DNA of 17,970 nt, from the NCBI GenBank assembly GCA_934597535.1, contig CAKTRT010000023.1, forward strand, positions 1 through 17,970, in the 5' to 3' direction. How positions within the stretch are numbered: the first letter of the stretch is position 1; every line of letters starts with the position of its first letter. The DNA is from an uncultured Oscillospiraceae bacterium (GTDB lineage: Bacteria; Bacillota; Clostridia; Oscillospirales; Oscillospiraceae). Under the pieces are notes generated by a model. That model did not search any database. It was not told the DNA's origin and worked only from the letters and a program-made list of their open reading frames with translations. Below are positions 1 through 6,541 of the stretch, one piece after another. The translations under genes and the position numbers were made by a program.

Positions 1-431
1 TCCGTCGTCATCAGCGCGCCCGCGCTGTCGTCGGGGTATTTGAGAATTTCATTGATGCTCTTGCGCGTGTCGGGGTCTGCGTGCTTTAAAATGCGCTTGA
101 CGACGTTTGCGGGCATTTCCTCCACGATATCGACCGCATCATCGAGGTAGAGCTCATCGAGAACTTCCTTCAGCTCCGTGTTCGAAAAACCGCGGATGAG
201 CATTTCCTGCGCGTCGGGGTCCAACTCGACGAACACCTCCGCCGCCGGCTCCTTGGGAAGAAGACGGAACAAAAGGGGAATGCTGTCCTCACTCAGATCT
301 TCAAAAAGCGATGCGATATCGGCCGGCGCCAGATCGCACAGCAGGTGCCGCAGCGCGGCGTATTGCTTTCGCCTGAGCAGCTCCCTGATTCCGTCCAGCA
401 GTTCATCGCGCATTTCTTCAAATCCGACCAT
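1..431 (-). CDS. mgtE: MgtE-family magnesium transporter, N-terminal part (truncated by window edge)
   Basis: This is the first 143 residues of a Mg2+ channel/transporter of the MgtE family; the gene runs off the left edge. The visible part is the acidic cytosolic MgtE N domain. It shows helical repeats with LLRRKQYAALRHLL, then LAPADIASLFEDL (about residues 33-45) and ELDPDAQEMLIRGFS, followed by the YLDDAVDIVEEMPANVV segment and the SAGALMTT sequence that leads into the first CBS domain. In the family this region and the CBS domains sense intracellular Mg2+ and close the membrane pore, which lies outside the window. The ATG at 429-431 is chosen because AGGAGG lies 6-7 nt upstream. The gene is preceded by an M-box riboswitch, which independently supports the Mg2+ assignment. 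No frameshift is seen. Confidence 0.93.
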   Translation of the reverse strand, partial: MVGFEEMRDELLDGIRELLRRKQYAALRHLLCDLAPADIASLFEDLSEDSIPLLFRLLPKEPAAEVFVELDPDAQEMLIRGFSNTELKEVLDELYLDDAVDIVEEMPANVVKRILKHADPDTRKSINEILKYPDDSAGALMTT

Positions 432-487
432 ACCGTCTCCTCCTTTCTGAAAGATGCTGAAAATTTTGCAGAAAAGCAAAAGAAAAT

Positions 488-524
488 CTCCCACATCCTG
501 CGTCCGGTGACGCGGCTATGGGAG
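488..524 (-). terminator. Second U-tailed hairpin in the mgtE leader
   Basis: On the minus strand the outer arms CTCCCA/TGGGAG enclose an inner GCGTC/GACGC stem with a 4-nt loop. The hairpin is followed at once by ATTTTCTTTTGCTTTTC. It sits between the first terminator and the mgtE ribosome binding site. It could be a back-up terminator or part of an alternative fold; the internal loops make it weaker than the first hairpin. Confidence 0.45.
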
Positions 525-534
525 CGACATCATG

Positions 535-560
535 AAAAACCGCGCCCATGGCGCCGTTTT
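535..560 (-). terminator. Intrinsic terminator of the mgtE riboswitch
   Basis: On the minus strand, AAAACGGCGCC and GGCGCGGTTTT pair across an ATG loop (11 positions, one G-G mismatch) and are followed by a T run. The hairpin begins 4 nt after the end of the aptamer, as expected for an expression platform that ends transcription when Mg2+ is bound. The T run is short and partly inside the stem, so efficiency is uncertain. Confidence 0.72.
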
Positions 561-564
561 CCCC

Positions 565-712
565 ACCGTTCAAGCTTTAGCATCACAAGGCGGTGAAACT
601 GCATTAGATGGCACCTTGCTTTCGATGCAACCTGTTCAAACCCTCTCATAGTGTCTCCACTACTCCGCGGCAGCAGTCCGTATCCTTGTGGTAGCCTTAC
701 CTACCGGACGAT
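565..712 (-). promoter_or_regulatory. M-box (ykoK-type) Mg2+-sensing riboswitch aptamer
   Basis: Read on the minus strand, the segment begins with GGTAGGTAAGGCTACC, then GACTGCTGCCGC, later CATCTAATGCAG, and ends with GATGCTAAAGCTTGAACGG. These match the order and content of the conserved M-box blocks as I remember them (UAGGUGAGGCUCC, GCUGCUGCC, AAUGCAG, GUGCUAAAGCUC). A short P1 closure can form between ATCGT at 708-712 and ACGGT at 565-569. The position directly upstream of a terminator and mgtE fits the known role: Mg2+ binding compacts the RNA and shuts down the transporter gene. The exact ends are approximate. Confidence 0.9.
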
Positions 713-732
713 CCTATGGAATTGTTGCTTCT

Positions 733-761
733 ATATTATGCACATTTTTCTTCCGTGTCAA
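733..761 (-). promoter_or_regulatory. Sigma-A-type promoter of mgtE leader
   Basis: The minus strand carries a perfect -35 TTGACA (756-761), a 17-nt spacer and the -10 hexamer TAATAT (733-738). The predicted transcript would begin around 725, just upstream of the M-box, so the whole riboswitch is transcribed. Confidence 0.8.
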
Positions 762-833
762 CCCCTTTTGCGCCCGAAAAACGGCAAAACTTCACGCCGC
801 GTCCGCTTTTCTCTTCCCTTTCGCCGCAAGCTG

Positions 834-867
834 TGCTATACTGCTATATTGTAGCGGCATGTGCCGC
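834..867 (+). promoter_or_regulatory. Candidate extended -10 promoter and palindrome upstream of the yihY-trkA-trkH genes
   Basis: An extended -10 element, TG-C-TATACT, lies at 834-842; the corresponding -35 is poor. It is followed at 854-867 by a perfect inverted repeat, GCGGCA-TG-TGCCGC, which ends 16 nt before the AGGAGG box. The palindrome could be an operator or a 5' UTR hairpin. The rest of the intergenic region (762-833) shows nothing recognisable. Confidence 0.4.
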
Positions 868-899
868 GGTGAAACGCTTGCAAAAGGAGGCCGGCGTCC

Positions 900-1736
900 T
901 TGGAGCAATACTTTGCAAAGCACCGCTTCCTCGGCGGTCTTTACCAGCTGGCACGGCGGTATTTCGACCATCACGTCGCCCGCGACAGCGCGGCGCTGAC
1001 CTATTACCTGCTGTTCGCGCTGTTCCCGCTGCTGATCTTCCTGAGCAACCTTGTGGGCATGATGTCGCTCGATATCAGCCAGTTCCTCGCAGGGCTGCAC
1101 ACCTTTATGCCGCAGGAAGCGCTGGACATCATCGAGCAGTACCTCGTCTATGTCAGCCGCGATTCCAGCCGCCAGCTTTTATGGTTCTCGCTCATTTTCT
1201 CCATCTACTTTCCCTACCGCGCGGCCGGCGCGCTGATGGGTTCGGTGCGCAAGGCCTACGGCGTGGAAGCTCCCACGCATTTTCTGCGCTACCAGCTCAA
1301 GCTGCTGCTCTACACGCTCTGTCTCATCCTCATCATCATCCTTTCCATCGCATTGTCCGTTGTGGGCGGGCGCGTGCTGAACTTCGTCTCCGGCTACATT
1401 GCCCTGAGCGACGGCTTTATCGAGCTGTGGACGCGGCTCCGTTTTGCCGTGCTCGGCGGCGTGGTGTTCTTTCCCATCGCGCTGATGTACGGGCTTGCGC
1501 AGGAGTCGCACACGATGAGCCGCATCTGGCCCGGCGCGGCGGCCTCGCTCGTGATGTGGCTGGCACTGTCCTATCTGTTTTCGTTTTATGTGGAGAATAT
1601 TGCGCGCTACTCGGTGATCTACGGTACGTTGGGCGCGGTGATCGTGCTGCTTCTGTGGCTGTACCTTGCCGCGATGATGCTCATCATGGGCGCGGAATTC
1701 AACAGCGTTCTCATGGCGCTGCGAAAGAAAGCTTAA
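900..1736 (+). CDS. YihY/BrkB-family inner membrane protein
   Basis: This 278-residue protein belongs to the YihY/virulence factor BrkB family, once mis-annotated as ribonuclease BN. The sequence shows the family's typical start (a FDHHVARDSAALTYYLLFALFPLLIFLSNL block, residues 22-51). Several long hydrophobic segments follow, including LLLYTLCLILIIILSIALSV, FAVLGGVVFFPIALMYGLA and a C-terminal VIVLLLWLYLAAMMLIMGAEFN helix, giving about six membrane spans. The length is usual for the family. The start is TTG at 900, chosen because AAAGGAGG ends 9 nt upstream and no in-frame ATG precedes the conserved region. The molecular function of the family is not established. It is followed by trkA after 22 nt, so it is probably co-transcribed with the potassium system. 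Confidence 0.88.
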   Translation: MEQYFAKHRFLGGLYQLARRYFDHHVARDSAALTYYLLFALFPLLIFLSNLVGMMSLDISQFLAGLHTFMPQEALDIIEQYLVYVSRDSSRQLLWFSLIFSIYFPYRAAGALMGSVRKAYGVEAPTHFLRYQLKLLLYTLCLILIIILSIALSVVGGRVLNFVSGYIALSDGFIELWTRLRFAVLGGVVFFPIALMYGLAQESHTMSRIWPGAAASLVMWLALSYLFSFYVENIARYSVIYGTLGAVIVLLLWLYLAAMMLIMGAEFNSVLMALRKKA

Positions 1737-1758
1737 ACGCTTCAGGAGAATCTCAACT

Positions 1759-3114
1759 ATGAAAATCATCATTGTCGGACTCGGCAAGGTGGGCTATGCC
1801 ATCGCCGAGCAGCTGTCGGACGAGGATCACGACCTCGTCATCGTGGATCAGAGCAGCGCCGCGCTCGACCATGCGGACGCAATGCTCGACGTTATGTGCG
1901 TTGAAGGCAACGGTGCCAGCGCCAGCGTTCTGCTGCAGGCAGGCGTGCGCGAGGCCGATCTGCTCATCGCCGTTTCGGAAAACGATGAGGTGAACCTCAT
2001 CTGCTGCCTGATGGCGAAAAAGCTGGGAGCAAGGCACACCGTCGCGCGCGTGCGCAACCCCGAGTATTTCCGCGATGCGCCGATCCTGCGCCGCGAGATC
2101 GGGCTTGATATGATCATCAACCCCGAACACGCCGCCGCGCAGGAGATCTCCCGCATTCTGCGCGTGCCGAGCGCCTTCAGCGTGGAGACGTTTGCGCGCG
2201 GTCTTGTGGAGATGATCGGCTTTCAGGCCGAGGCGGCTGACAGCCTTGTGGGCAGGCCCCTCACCGACTTCAACCGGGAAAACTCCAGCGGCATTCTCCT
2301 CTGCGCGGCCAAGCGCGGCGACGAGGTCATCGTGCCCAACGGCTCGTTTATCCCGCTGGCAGGCGACCGCGTCTATGTCATCGGCACGCCCACCGAGACC
2401 ACGCGCGCGCTGCGCTCGATGGGGCGCGTGACCGCGCCGATCCGGCGCGTGAGCGTCCTCGGCGGAAGCCGCATCGCGCTCTATCTCTCCTGGGCGCTGG
2501 CCGACGCCGGCACGCACGTGACGATCGTTGAGAAGGATGAGGCCAAGTGTCTGTCACTCGCGGAAAAGCTGCCCAAGGCCTCGATCATTCAGGGCGACGG
2601 CACCGACCACGACCTGCTGGAATCCGAGGGCATCTTCCACTGCGACGCTTTTGTCGCCGTGACCGACCGCGACGAGGAAAACCTTCTGATGGCGCTGACT
2701 GCCAAGCGCTACGGCGTGAAAAAGGTCGCGCCCAAGATGTCCCGTCTCGGCTACCTCGATATCGTGAGCCTGACGGGGCTGGATACGGTGATCTCGCCCA
2801 AGGCCATCATCGCAAGTCAGATCTCCAGCTATGTCCGCGGCCTTGCCAACTCGCAGGGCAGCGCGGTGGAGAGCCTGCACAATATCCTCGGCGGCGCGAT
2901 CGAGGCGGTGGAATTCACCGCGACGGCCGCCACGCACTTTCTTGACCGTCCGCTCAGCGACCTGCACTTCCGCAAGGGGCTGCTCATCGCCGCCATCGTT
3001 CACAACGGCAAGGTGGAGATCCCCAACGGTCAGTCCCAGATCCATGCGGGCGACCGCGTGATCGTGGTGGCAAAGGAGCTTTTTTTACAGGATCTTAACG
3101 ATATTCTCGGCTGA
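1759..3114 (+). CDS. trkA: Trk potassium uptake system regulatory subunit TrkA
   Basis: This 451-residue cytosolic protein is the nucleotide-binding gating subunit of a Trk K+ channel. It has the full-length double arrangement: two RCK_N Rossmann domains, each followed by a TrkA_C domain. The first has GLGKVG at residues 7-12 and an acidic Asp30 at the end of the second strand, typical of NAD(H) binding. The second starts near residue 231 with VSVLGGSRIALYLS, a degenerate glycine loop, and ends its second strand in VEKD. TrkA_C signatures are seen in DRPLSDLHFRKGLLIAAIVHNG and AGDRVIVVAK near the C terminus. The ATG at 1759 has AGGAGA 9 nt upstream. trkH follows after 26 nt, so both subunits of the complex are made from one transcript. 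Confidence 0.96.
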   Translation: MKIIIVGLGKVGYAIAEQLSDEDHDLVIVDQSSAALDHADAMLDVMCVEGNGASASVLLQAGVREADLLIAVSENDEVNLICCLMAKKLGARHTVARVRNPEYFRDAPILRREIGLDMIINPEHAAAQEISRILRVPSAFSVETFARGLVEMIGFQAEAADSLVGRPLTDFNRENSSGILLCAAKRGDEVIVPNGSFIPLAGDRVYVIGTPTETTRALRSMGRVTAPIRRVSVLGGSRIALYLSWALADAGTHVTIVEKDEAKCLSLAEKLPKASIIQGDGTDHDLLESEGIFHCDAFVAVTDRDEENLLMALTAKRYGVKKVAPKMSRLGYLDIVSLTGLDTVISPKAIIASQISSYVRGLANSQGSAVESLHNILGGAIEAVEFTATAATHFLDRPLSDLHFRKGLLIAAIVHNGKVEIPNGQSQIHAGDRVIVVAKELFLQDLNDILG

Positions 3115-3140
3115 ATGCCGCCGGAACGAAAGAAGGCACT

Positions 3141-4583
3141 ATGAATCAAAAGCTTATTCTCAAGCTCGTCGGCGTCATCCTCTGCATTGAGGCGCTGTGC
3201 CTGCTCGTACCGCTGCTGTATGCGCTCGTGTGCGGCGAGTCGGATGTTCCGGCCTTTCTCCGCGCCATCGCCCTTTGCGGCGGCACAGGCGGACTGCTGG
3301 CGCTCATCCGCCCGTCCGATCGGCGGCTGCAAACGCGCGACGGCTTTGTCTGCGTGGCCCTGTGCTGGATCGCGCTGAGTCTGTTCGGTGCGCTGCCATA
3401 CTTTTTCAGCGGCAGCTGCGGTTACATCGACGCATTTTTCGAGACCGTCTCCGGCCTGACAACGACCGGTGCGACCATTTTTGCCGCTCCCTCTGCGCTG
3501 CCGCGCGGCATTCTGCTCTGGCGCGCATTGACACAGTGGATGGGCGGCATGGGCATTCTTGTGCTGATGCTGGCGCTGCTGCCAAAGCTCAGCGAGGGCA
3601 GCGTCAACCTGATGAAGGCGGAATCGCCCGGCCCCATTGCAACCAAGCTGCGTCCGAAAACCGGCGAGACCGCACGCATCCTCTACCGCATTTACATTGC
3701 CCTGACAGCGGCAGAGACACTGCTGCTGCGTCTTGCCGGGATGCCGTGGTTCGACGCGGTGACCACGGCGCTGACGACCATCTCCACCGGCGGCTTTTCC
3801 ATTCAGGATGCGAGCATCGCGTATTATCAATCGCATCTTGTCAACTGGATTCTTATTTTCTTCATGTTTGCCGCAAGCGTGAACTTCACGCTTCTCTATC
3901 TCTGCATGACGCGCCGTTTTCGCGAAGCGCTCAAGAGCGAGGAACTGCGCGTCTACTCGCTGGTCGTGGTCGGCGCGTCGGCGATGATCGCAGCAGACTT
4001 GATCGTACGCACGGGGCGCGACATCGGCTCGGCCATCGAAAACGCAGCTTTTCAGGTCTCAACGCTGATCTCCACGACCGGCTACTGCACGGAGGATTTT
4101 GACCTCTGGCCACAGTTCAGCCGCTGCATCCTTGTGCTTGTGATGTTTGTCGGCGGATGCGCCGGCTCCACCGCGGGCGGTATCAAGGTCTCGCGCATCC
4201 TGCTGCTGTTCAAAACGCTCAAGCGTGATCTGCGGCGCGTGATGCACTCGCGCGAGGTACGCCCCATCACGCTCGACAGTCAGCGCGTGAGCGAGGAGAC
4301 CATATCCTCCATCTCCGTATTTTTCTTTGCCTATATCGTGCTGCAGCTGCTTGGCGCGCTGATCCTGTCGATCGATGGGATCGACTTCACCGCCTCGTTC
4401 ACCGCTTCGCTTACAGCGATCAGCAACGTGGGACCGGGACTCGGAGCCGTTGGCCCAACGCGCAACTTCGCCTTTCTCTCCGGCTTCAGCAAAGTCACGA
4501 TGAGCGCGCTGATGCTGCTGGGCCGCCTTGAGATCATGCCGCTGCTGGTGCTGCTGATGCCCTCGGTATGGCGCAGGAAATGA
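3141..4583 (+). CDS. trkH: Trk potassium uptake system membrane subunit TrkH
   Basis: This 480-residue integral membrane protein is the pore-forming K+ translocator that pairs with TrkA. The four pseudo-repeats of the SKT superfamily are visible through their selectivity-filter loops: TTTGAT with Gly110, ISTGGF with Gly217, STTGYC with Gly314 and SNVGPG with Gly431. Each is flanked by hydrophobic helices. The conserved QWMGGMGILVL, a GGCAGSTAGGIKVSR loop (residues 338-352) and the C-terminal LLGRLEIMPLLVLL are all intact, so the protein looks functional. The ATG at 3141 has GAAGG 6 nt upstream. A strong intrinsic terminator follows within 10 nt of the stop, ending the unit. Confidence 0.97.
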   Translation: MNQKLILKLVGVILCIEALCLLVPLLYALVCGESDVPAFLRAIALCGGTGGLLALIRPSDRRLQTRDGFVCVALCWIALSLFGALPYFFSGSCGYIDAFFETVSGLTTTGATIFAAPSALPRGILLWRALTQWMGGMGILVLMLALLPKLSEGSVNLMKAESPGPIATKLRPKTGETARILYRIYIALTAAETLLLRLAGMPWFDAVTTALTTISTGGFSIQDASIAYYQSHLVNWILIFFMFAASVNFTLLYLCMTRRFREALKSEELRVYSLVVVGASAMIAADLIVRTGRDIGSAIENAAFQVSTLISTTGYCTEDFDLWPQFSRCILVLVMFVGGCAGSTAGGIKVSRILLLFKTLKRDLRRVMHSREVRPITLDSQRVSEETISSISVFFFAYIVLQLLGALILSIDGIDFTASFTASLTAISNVGPGLGAVGPTRNFAFLSGFSKVTMSALMLLGRLEIMPLLVLLMPSVWRRK

Positions 4584-4592
4584 ATCGAACAA

Positions 4593-4632
4593 AAACCGCT
4601 TTGCCGTCCGGCAAAGCGGTTTTCTTTTTTTC
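4593..4632 (+). terminator. Intrinsic terminator after trkH
   Basis: A perfect 14-bp stem, AAAACCGCTTTGCC/GGCAAAGCGGTTTT, has a GTCC loop (arms 4593-4606 and 4611-4624) and is followed by CTTTTTTTC. It lies 9 nt after the trkH stop and closes the yihY-trkA-trkH unit. Confidence 0.95.
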
Positions 4633-4722
4633 AGAATTTTTTCCGCCGCCGCATATCGACGCGGAAGGTGCGCAAACTAAGCGCGGCAAAAATGCCAATA
4701 CTTTTTCAGGAGGACAGATCTC

Positions 4723-4911
4723 ATGACCGATCATACCAATAATGGCTGCGCCTGCACGCCCAACACCTCCATCCGCTGCGCCGTGACCAACTGCGCCAAC
4801 CACTGCAAGGACGCCCAGTACTGCGGCCTGAACGCCATCCAGGTCGGCACCCACGAGGCCAACCCCACGATGGACCAGTGCACCGACTGCCAGAGCTTCA
4901 AAAAGCAGTAA
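4723..4911 (+). CDS. DUF1540 small cysteine-rich protein
   Basis: This 62-residue soluble protein has eight cysteines (residues 9, 11, 19, 24, 28, 34, 53, 56). The arrangement IRCAVTNCANHC ... YCGLNAIQVG ... CTDCQSF matches the DUF1540 domain common in Bacillota. The clustered Cys residues and His27 suggest a bound metal or a redox-buffered fold, but no biochemical role is established for the family. The ATG at 4723 has AGGAGG 8 nt upstream. A hairpin lies just after its stop, and the TSUP pair begins 45 nt downstream on the same strand. No clear sigma-A promoter was found in 4633-4722, so how it is transcribed is unclear. Confidence 0.88.
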   Translation: MTDHTNNGCACTPNTSIRCAVTNCANHCKDAQYCGLNAIQVGTHEANPTMDQCTDCQSFKKQ

Positions 4912-4917
4912 ACGCGC

Positions 4918-4937
4918 TCTGCGCCCACGGGCGCAGA
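4918..4937 (+). other. Intercistronic hairpin between DUF1540 gene and TSUP genes
   Basis: A perfect 8-bp stem, TCTGCGCC/GGCGCAGA, with a CACG loop starts 6 nt after the DUF1540 stop. It lacks a U run (ATTACTTAGG follows), so it looks more like an mRNA stability or partial attenuation element than a full terminator. It could allow more DUF1540 than transporter to be made. Confidence 0.5.
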
Positions 4938-4956
4938 TTACTTAGGGGGAAACATT

Positions 4957-5310
4957 ATGCGCAAAACAACGAAATACCGCATCGCGGGCGCGCTTGCGGG
5001 AACAGTGAACGGCCTCTTTGGCGGCGGCGGGGGCATCCCGCTGGCAGTGCTGCTGCGCAAGTGGACAGGGCTTGCCGACAAGACGGCGTTCGCCACCTGC
5101 GTGGCCATTATCCTGCCGGTGTGTCTTGTCTCAACGGCGGTCTACGCCCTGCGCGGCACGCTGCCGCTTGCCGAGGCGCTGCCGTATCTTTTTGGCGGGC
5201 TGCTCGGCGGCTTCCTCGGCGGCAGGCTCTTCAAAAGCGTGCCGAATGCATGGCTCAGGCGGATCTTTGCGCTGTTCCTGCTCTACGGCGCGGCGAGGTA
5301 TCTGCTGTGA
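4957..5310 (+). CDS. Half-length TauE/SafE (TSUP) family membrane protein, first of a pair
   Basis: This 117-residue hydrophobic protein is related to one repeat of the TauE/SafE (TSUP) transporter family, whose usual members are about 250 residues with two such repeats. The diagnostic N-terminal loop is NGLFGGGGGIPLAVLL (residues 18-33). It is followed by hydrophobic helices with TAFATCVAIILPVCLVSTAVYAL, a glycine-rich YLFGGLLGGFLGGRLFK helix and a final IFALFLLYGAARYLL helix, giving three to four spans. The ATG at 4957 has a G-rich AGGGGGA box about 6 nt upstream. Its TGA overlaps the GTG of the next gene (GTGA), so the two halves are probably translationally coupled and may form one heteromeric transporter. 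The substrate is unknown; the family moves sulfite, sulfoacetate and other small organic or sulfur anions. Confidence 0.85.
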   Translation: MRKTTKYRIAGALAGTVNGLFGGGGGIPLAVLLRKWTGLADKTAFATCVAIILPVCLVSTAVYALRGTLPLAEALPYLFGGLLGGFLGGRLFKSVPNAWLRRIFALFLLYGAARYLL

Positions 5311-5690
5311 AGGAGTGGATACTGCCCGCGCTGTGCGGGCTGGGCACGGGCATCCTTTCGGCGTGGGGCATCGGCGGAGGAACACTGCTGCTTTTATGCA
5401 TGACGCTTTTTTTCGGCTTGGAACAGCAGACGGCGCAGGCGATCAACCTGCTTTACTTTCTGCCCACGGCGGGCATCTCGCTGTTCGCGCATCAAAAAAA
5501 CGGTTTCCTTGACCGGGAAGCGCTGCGCGCGGCAGCGCCGCTCGGCACGCTCTGCGCGCTCGGCGCCGCCTTTCTCACAACAGCGCTGGACAGCGCGGCA
5601 CTGCGAAAGCCCTTCGGACTGTTCCTGCTGTACGCAGGAGCGTCAATCCTTTTGGAACGCCCGGAAAATGGCAGCAAAAAAACGCCGTGA
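5307..5690 (+). CDS. Half-length TauE/SafE (TSUP) family membrane protein, second of a pair
   Basis: This 127-residue protein is the second half-size TSUP protein. It repeats the family loop as GLGTGILSAWGIGGGTLLL (about residues 10-28), followed by a QTAQAINLLYFLPTAGISLFAH segment and two further hydrophobic helices ending in KPFGLFLLYAGASILLE. That last helix resembles the IFALFLLYGAARYLL end of its upstream partner, consistent with a duplicated half-transporter. The start is GTG at 5307. It sits in the overlap with the preceding stop, has GAGG 9 nt upstream, and gives the expected length. A longer in-frame opening upstream would overlap the first gene and reads as a shadow frame. The 3' end of the coding sequence forms the left arm of the terminator. 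Confidence 0.82.
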   Translation: MKEWILPALCGLGTGILSAWGIGGGTLLLLCMTLFFGLEQQTAQAINLLYFLPTAGISLFAHQKNGFLDREALRAAAPLGTLCALGAAFLTTALDSAALRKPFGLFLLYAGASILLERPENGSKKTP

Positions 5691-5720
5691 TGTCAACGGC
5701 GTTTTTCTTTTTTTATTTTC
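5678..5720. terminator. Bidirectional intrinsic terminator between convergent units
   Basis: Arms AAAAACGCCG (5678-5687) and CGGCGTTTTT (5697-5706) form a perfect 10-bp stem with a 9-nt loop. On the plus strand it is followed by CTTTTTTTATTTTC. On the minus strand it is followed by a T run and GCTGCC, so it can also end the nucleoside phosphorylase transcript arriving from the right. The left arm lies inside the last codons of the second TSUP gene. Confidence 0.9.
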
Positions 5721-5773
5721 GGTGCACGCACTTGTGCAACAAATGCGGCGCGGGAGCGCAATAGTGTTCCCCT

Positions 5774-6523
5774 TCAAATGCGCAGCGCCGCTTCCAGCGC
5801 GATATAGAGCTTGCCAAGGTCGTGGTTCGCATCGCGGAGATCTGCTACGTCATAGCCGCTCTCCTCCAGCACGTCGCCCGCTTCCAGAAAGTTATAGAGC
5901 GCCAGCCCGTAAAAACTGCACACTGCCTGCACGCCGGCAAGCTCCATCTCCACGGCAAGGCAGCCCTCGTCCCGGCGCTGCGCGACGAGACCCGCCGTCT
6001 CGCGGATCATGGCATCCGTCGTCCATACCCGCCCCGCCACATGCGGCACGCCCAGCTCGGTAAAAATAGCTGAGAGCTTCTGCGCGTTTTCGATCGGCAG
6101 ATAATCGGACGGTGGGGCAAAGTAGTACGAGCAGCCCTCGCCGCGGTAGGCCTCCGTAGGGACGATGAACTTTCCCTTCGTCGCCGCGCGATCCAAGCTC
6201 CCGCAGGAGCCGAACATCACGAACTTCGACGCGCCGGTGACCCAGCTGACCTCATAGCATTCTGATGCGGCGGCCGGAGCGCCGACGCCCGACAGATAGA
6301 AGGCGATGTCCATGCCCTTGTAGCTCATCCGGTAGACGGGAATATTCCCATTGCACGAGCCGACCAGACCGATGCGCTCGCAGGGGTACGTCTCCAACAG
6401 GTGCTGACAGATCTTCTGCGAAAACAGGATCAGGCATGTTTCGACGAGATGCTTCCGCTCGCCGTAAAAGTCCCGCAGGGTGATGACCGGCTCGGTCTTA
6501 TTGTCAAAGCAGTCGGTGATCAT
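5774..6523 (-). CDS. Nucleoside phosphorylase (PNP/UDP family)
   Basis: This 249-residue cytosolic enzyme is of the PNP_UDP_1 fold, splitting nucleosides with phosphate to give a free base and (deoxy)ribose 1-phosphate. Visible signatures are GVGAPAAAS (79-87), GSCGSLD (105-111), TTDAMIRE (168-175) and the ribose-binding VEMELAG (191-197), with a late acidic GDV segment (216-218). The overall look is closer to uridine phosphorylase-like members than to MTA/SAH nucleosidases, but the base specificity cannot be read reliably. The ATG at 6523 has a GGGGAGGGG box about 7 nt upstream. It starts 18 nt after the rnc stop, so it is the last gene of the long minus-strand run and may feed on nucleosides from RNA turnover. 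Confidence 0.88.
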   Translation of the reverse strand: MITDCFDNKTEPVITLRDFYGERKHLVETCLILFSQKICQHLLETYPCERIGLVGSCNGNIPVYRMSYKGMDIAFYLSGVGAPAAASECYEVSWVTGASKFVMFGSCGSLDRAATKGKFIVPTEAYRGEGCSYYFAPPSDYLPIENAQKLSAIFTELGVPHVAGRVWTTDAMIRETAGLVAQRRDEGCLAVEMELAGVQAVCSFYGLALYNFLEAGDVLEESGYDVADLRDANHDLGKLYIALEAALRI

Positions 6524-6541
6524 GCGCGCCCCTCCCCGTGC

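Noticed and set aside
716..1762. A 348-codon plus-strand frame overlapping the YihY gene
   Set aside because: Out-of-frame shadow: Arg/Ala/His-rich, no ribosome binding site, while the frame starting at 900 has AGGAGG and a recognisable family sequence.
1753..2517. A 254-codon minus-strand frame opposite trkA
   Set aside because: Antisense of a conserved gene, with low-complexity His/Ala/Asp-rich translation.
3197..4102. A 301-codon plus-strand frame inside trkH
   Set aside because: Out-of-frame with an intact TrkH carrying all four filter loops; composition is a GC-rich shadow.
5721..5773. Short inverted repeat TGCAC...GTGCA downstream of the nucleoside phosphorylase gene
   Set aside because: Only 5 bp and without a T run; the strong hairpin at 5678-5706 explains termination.
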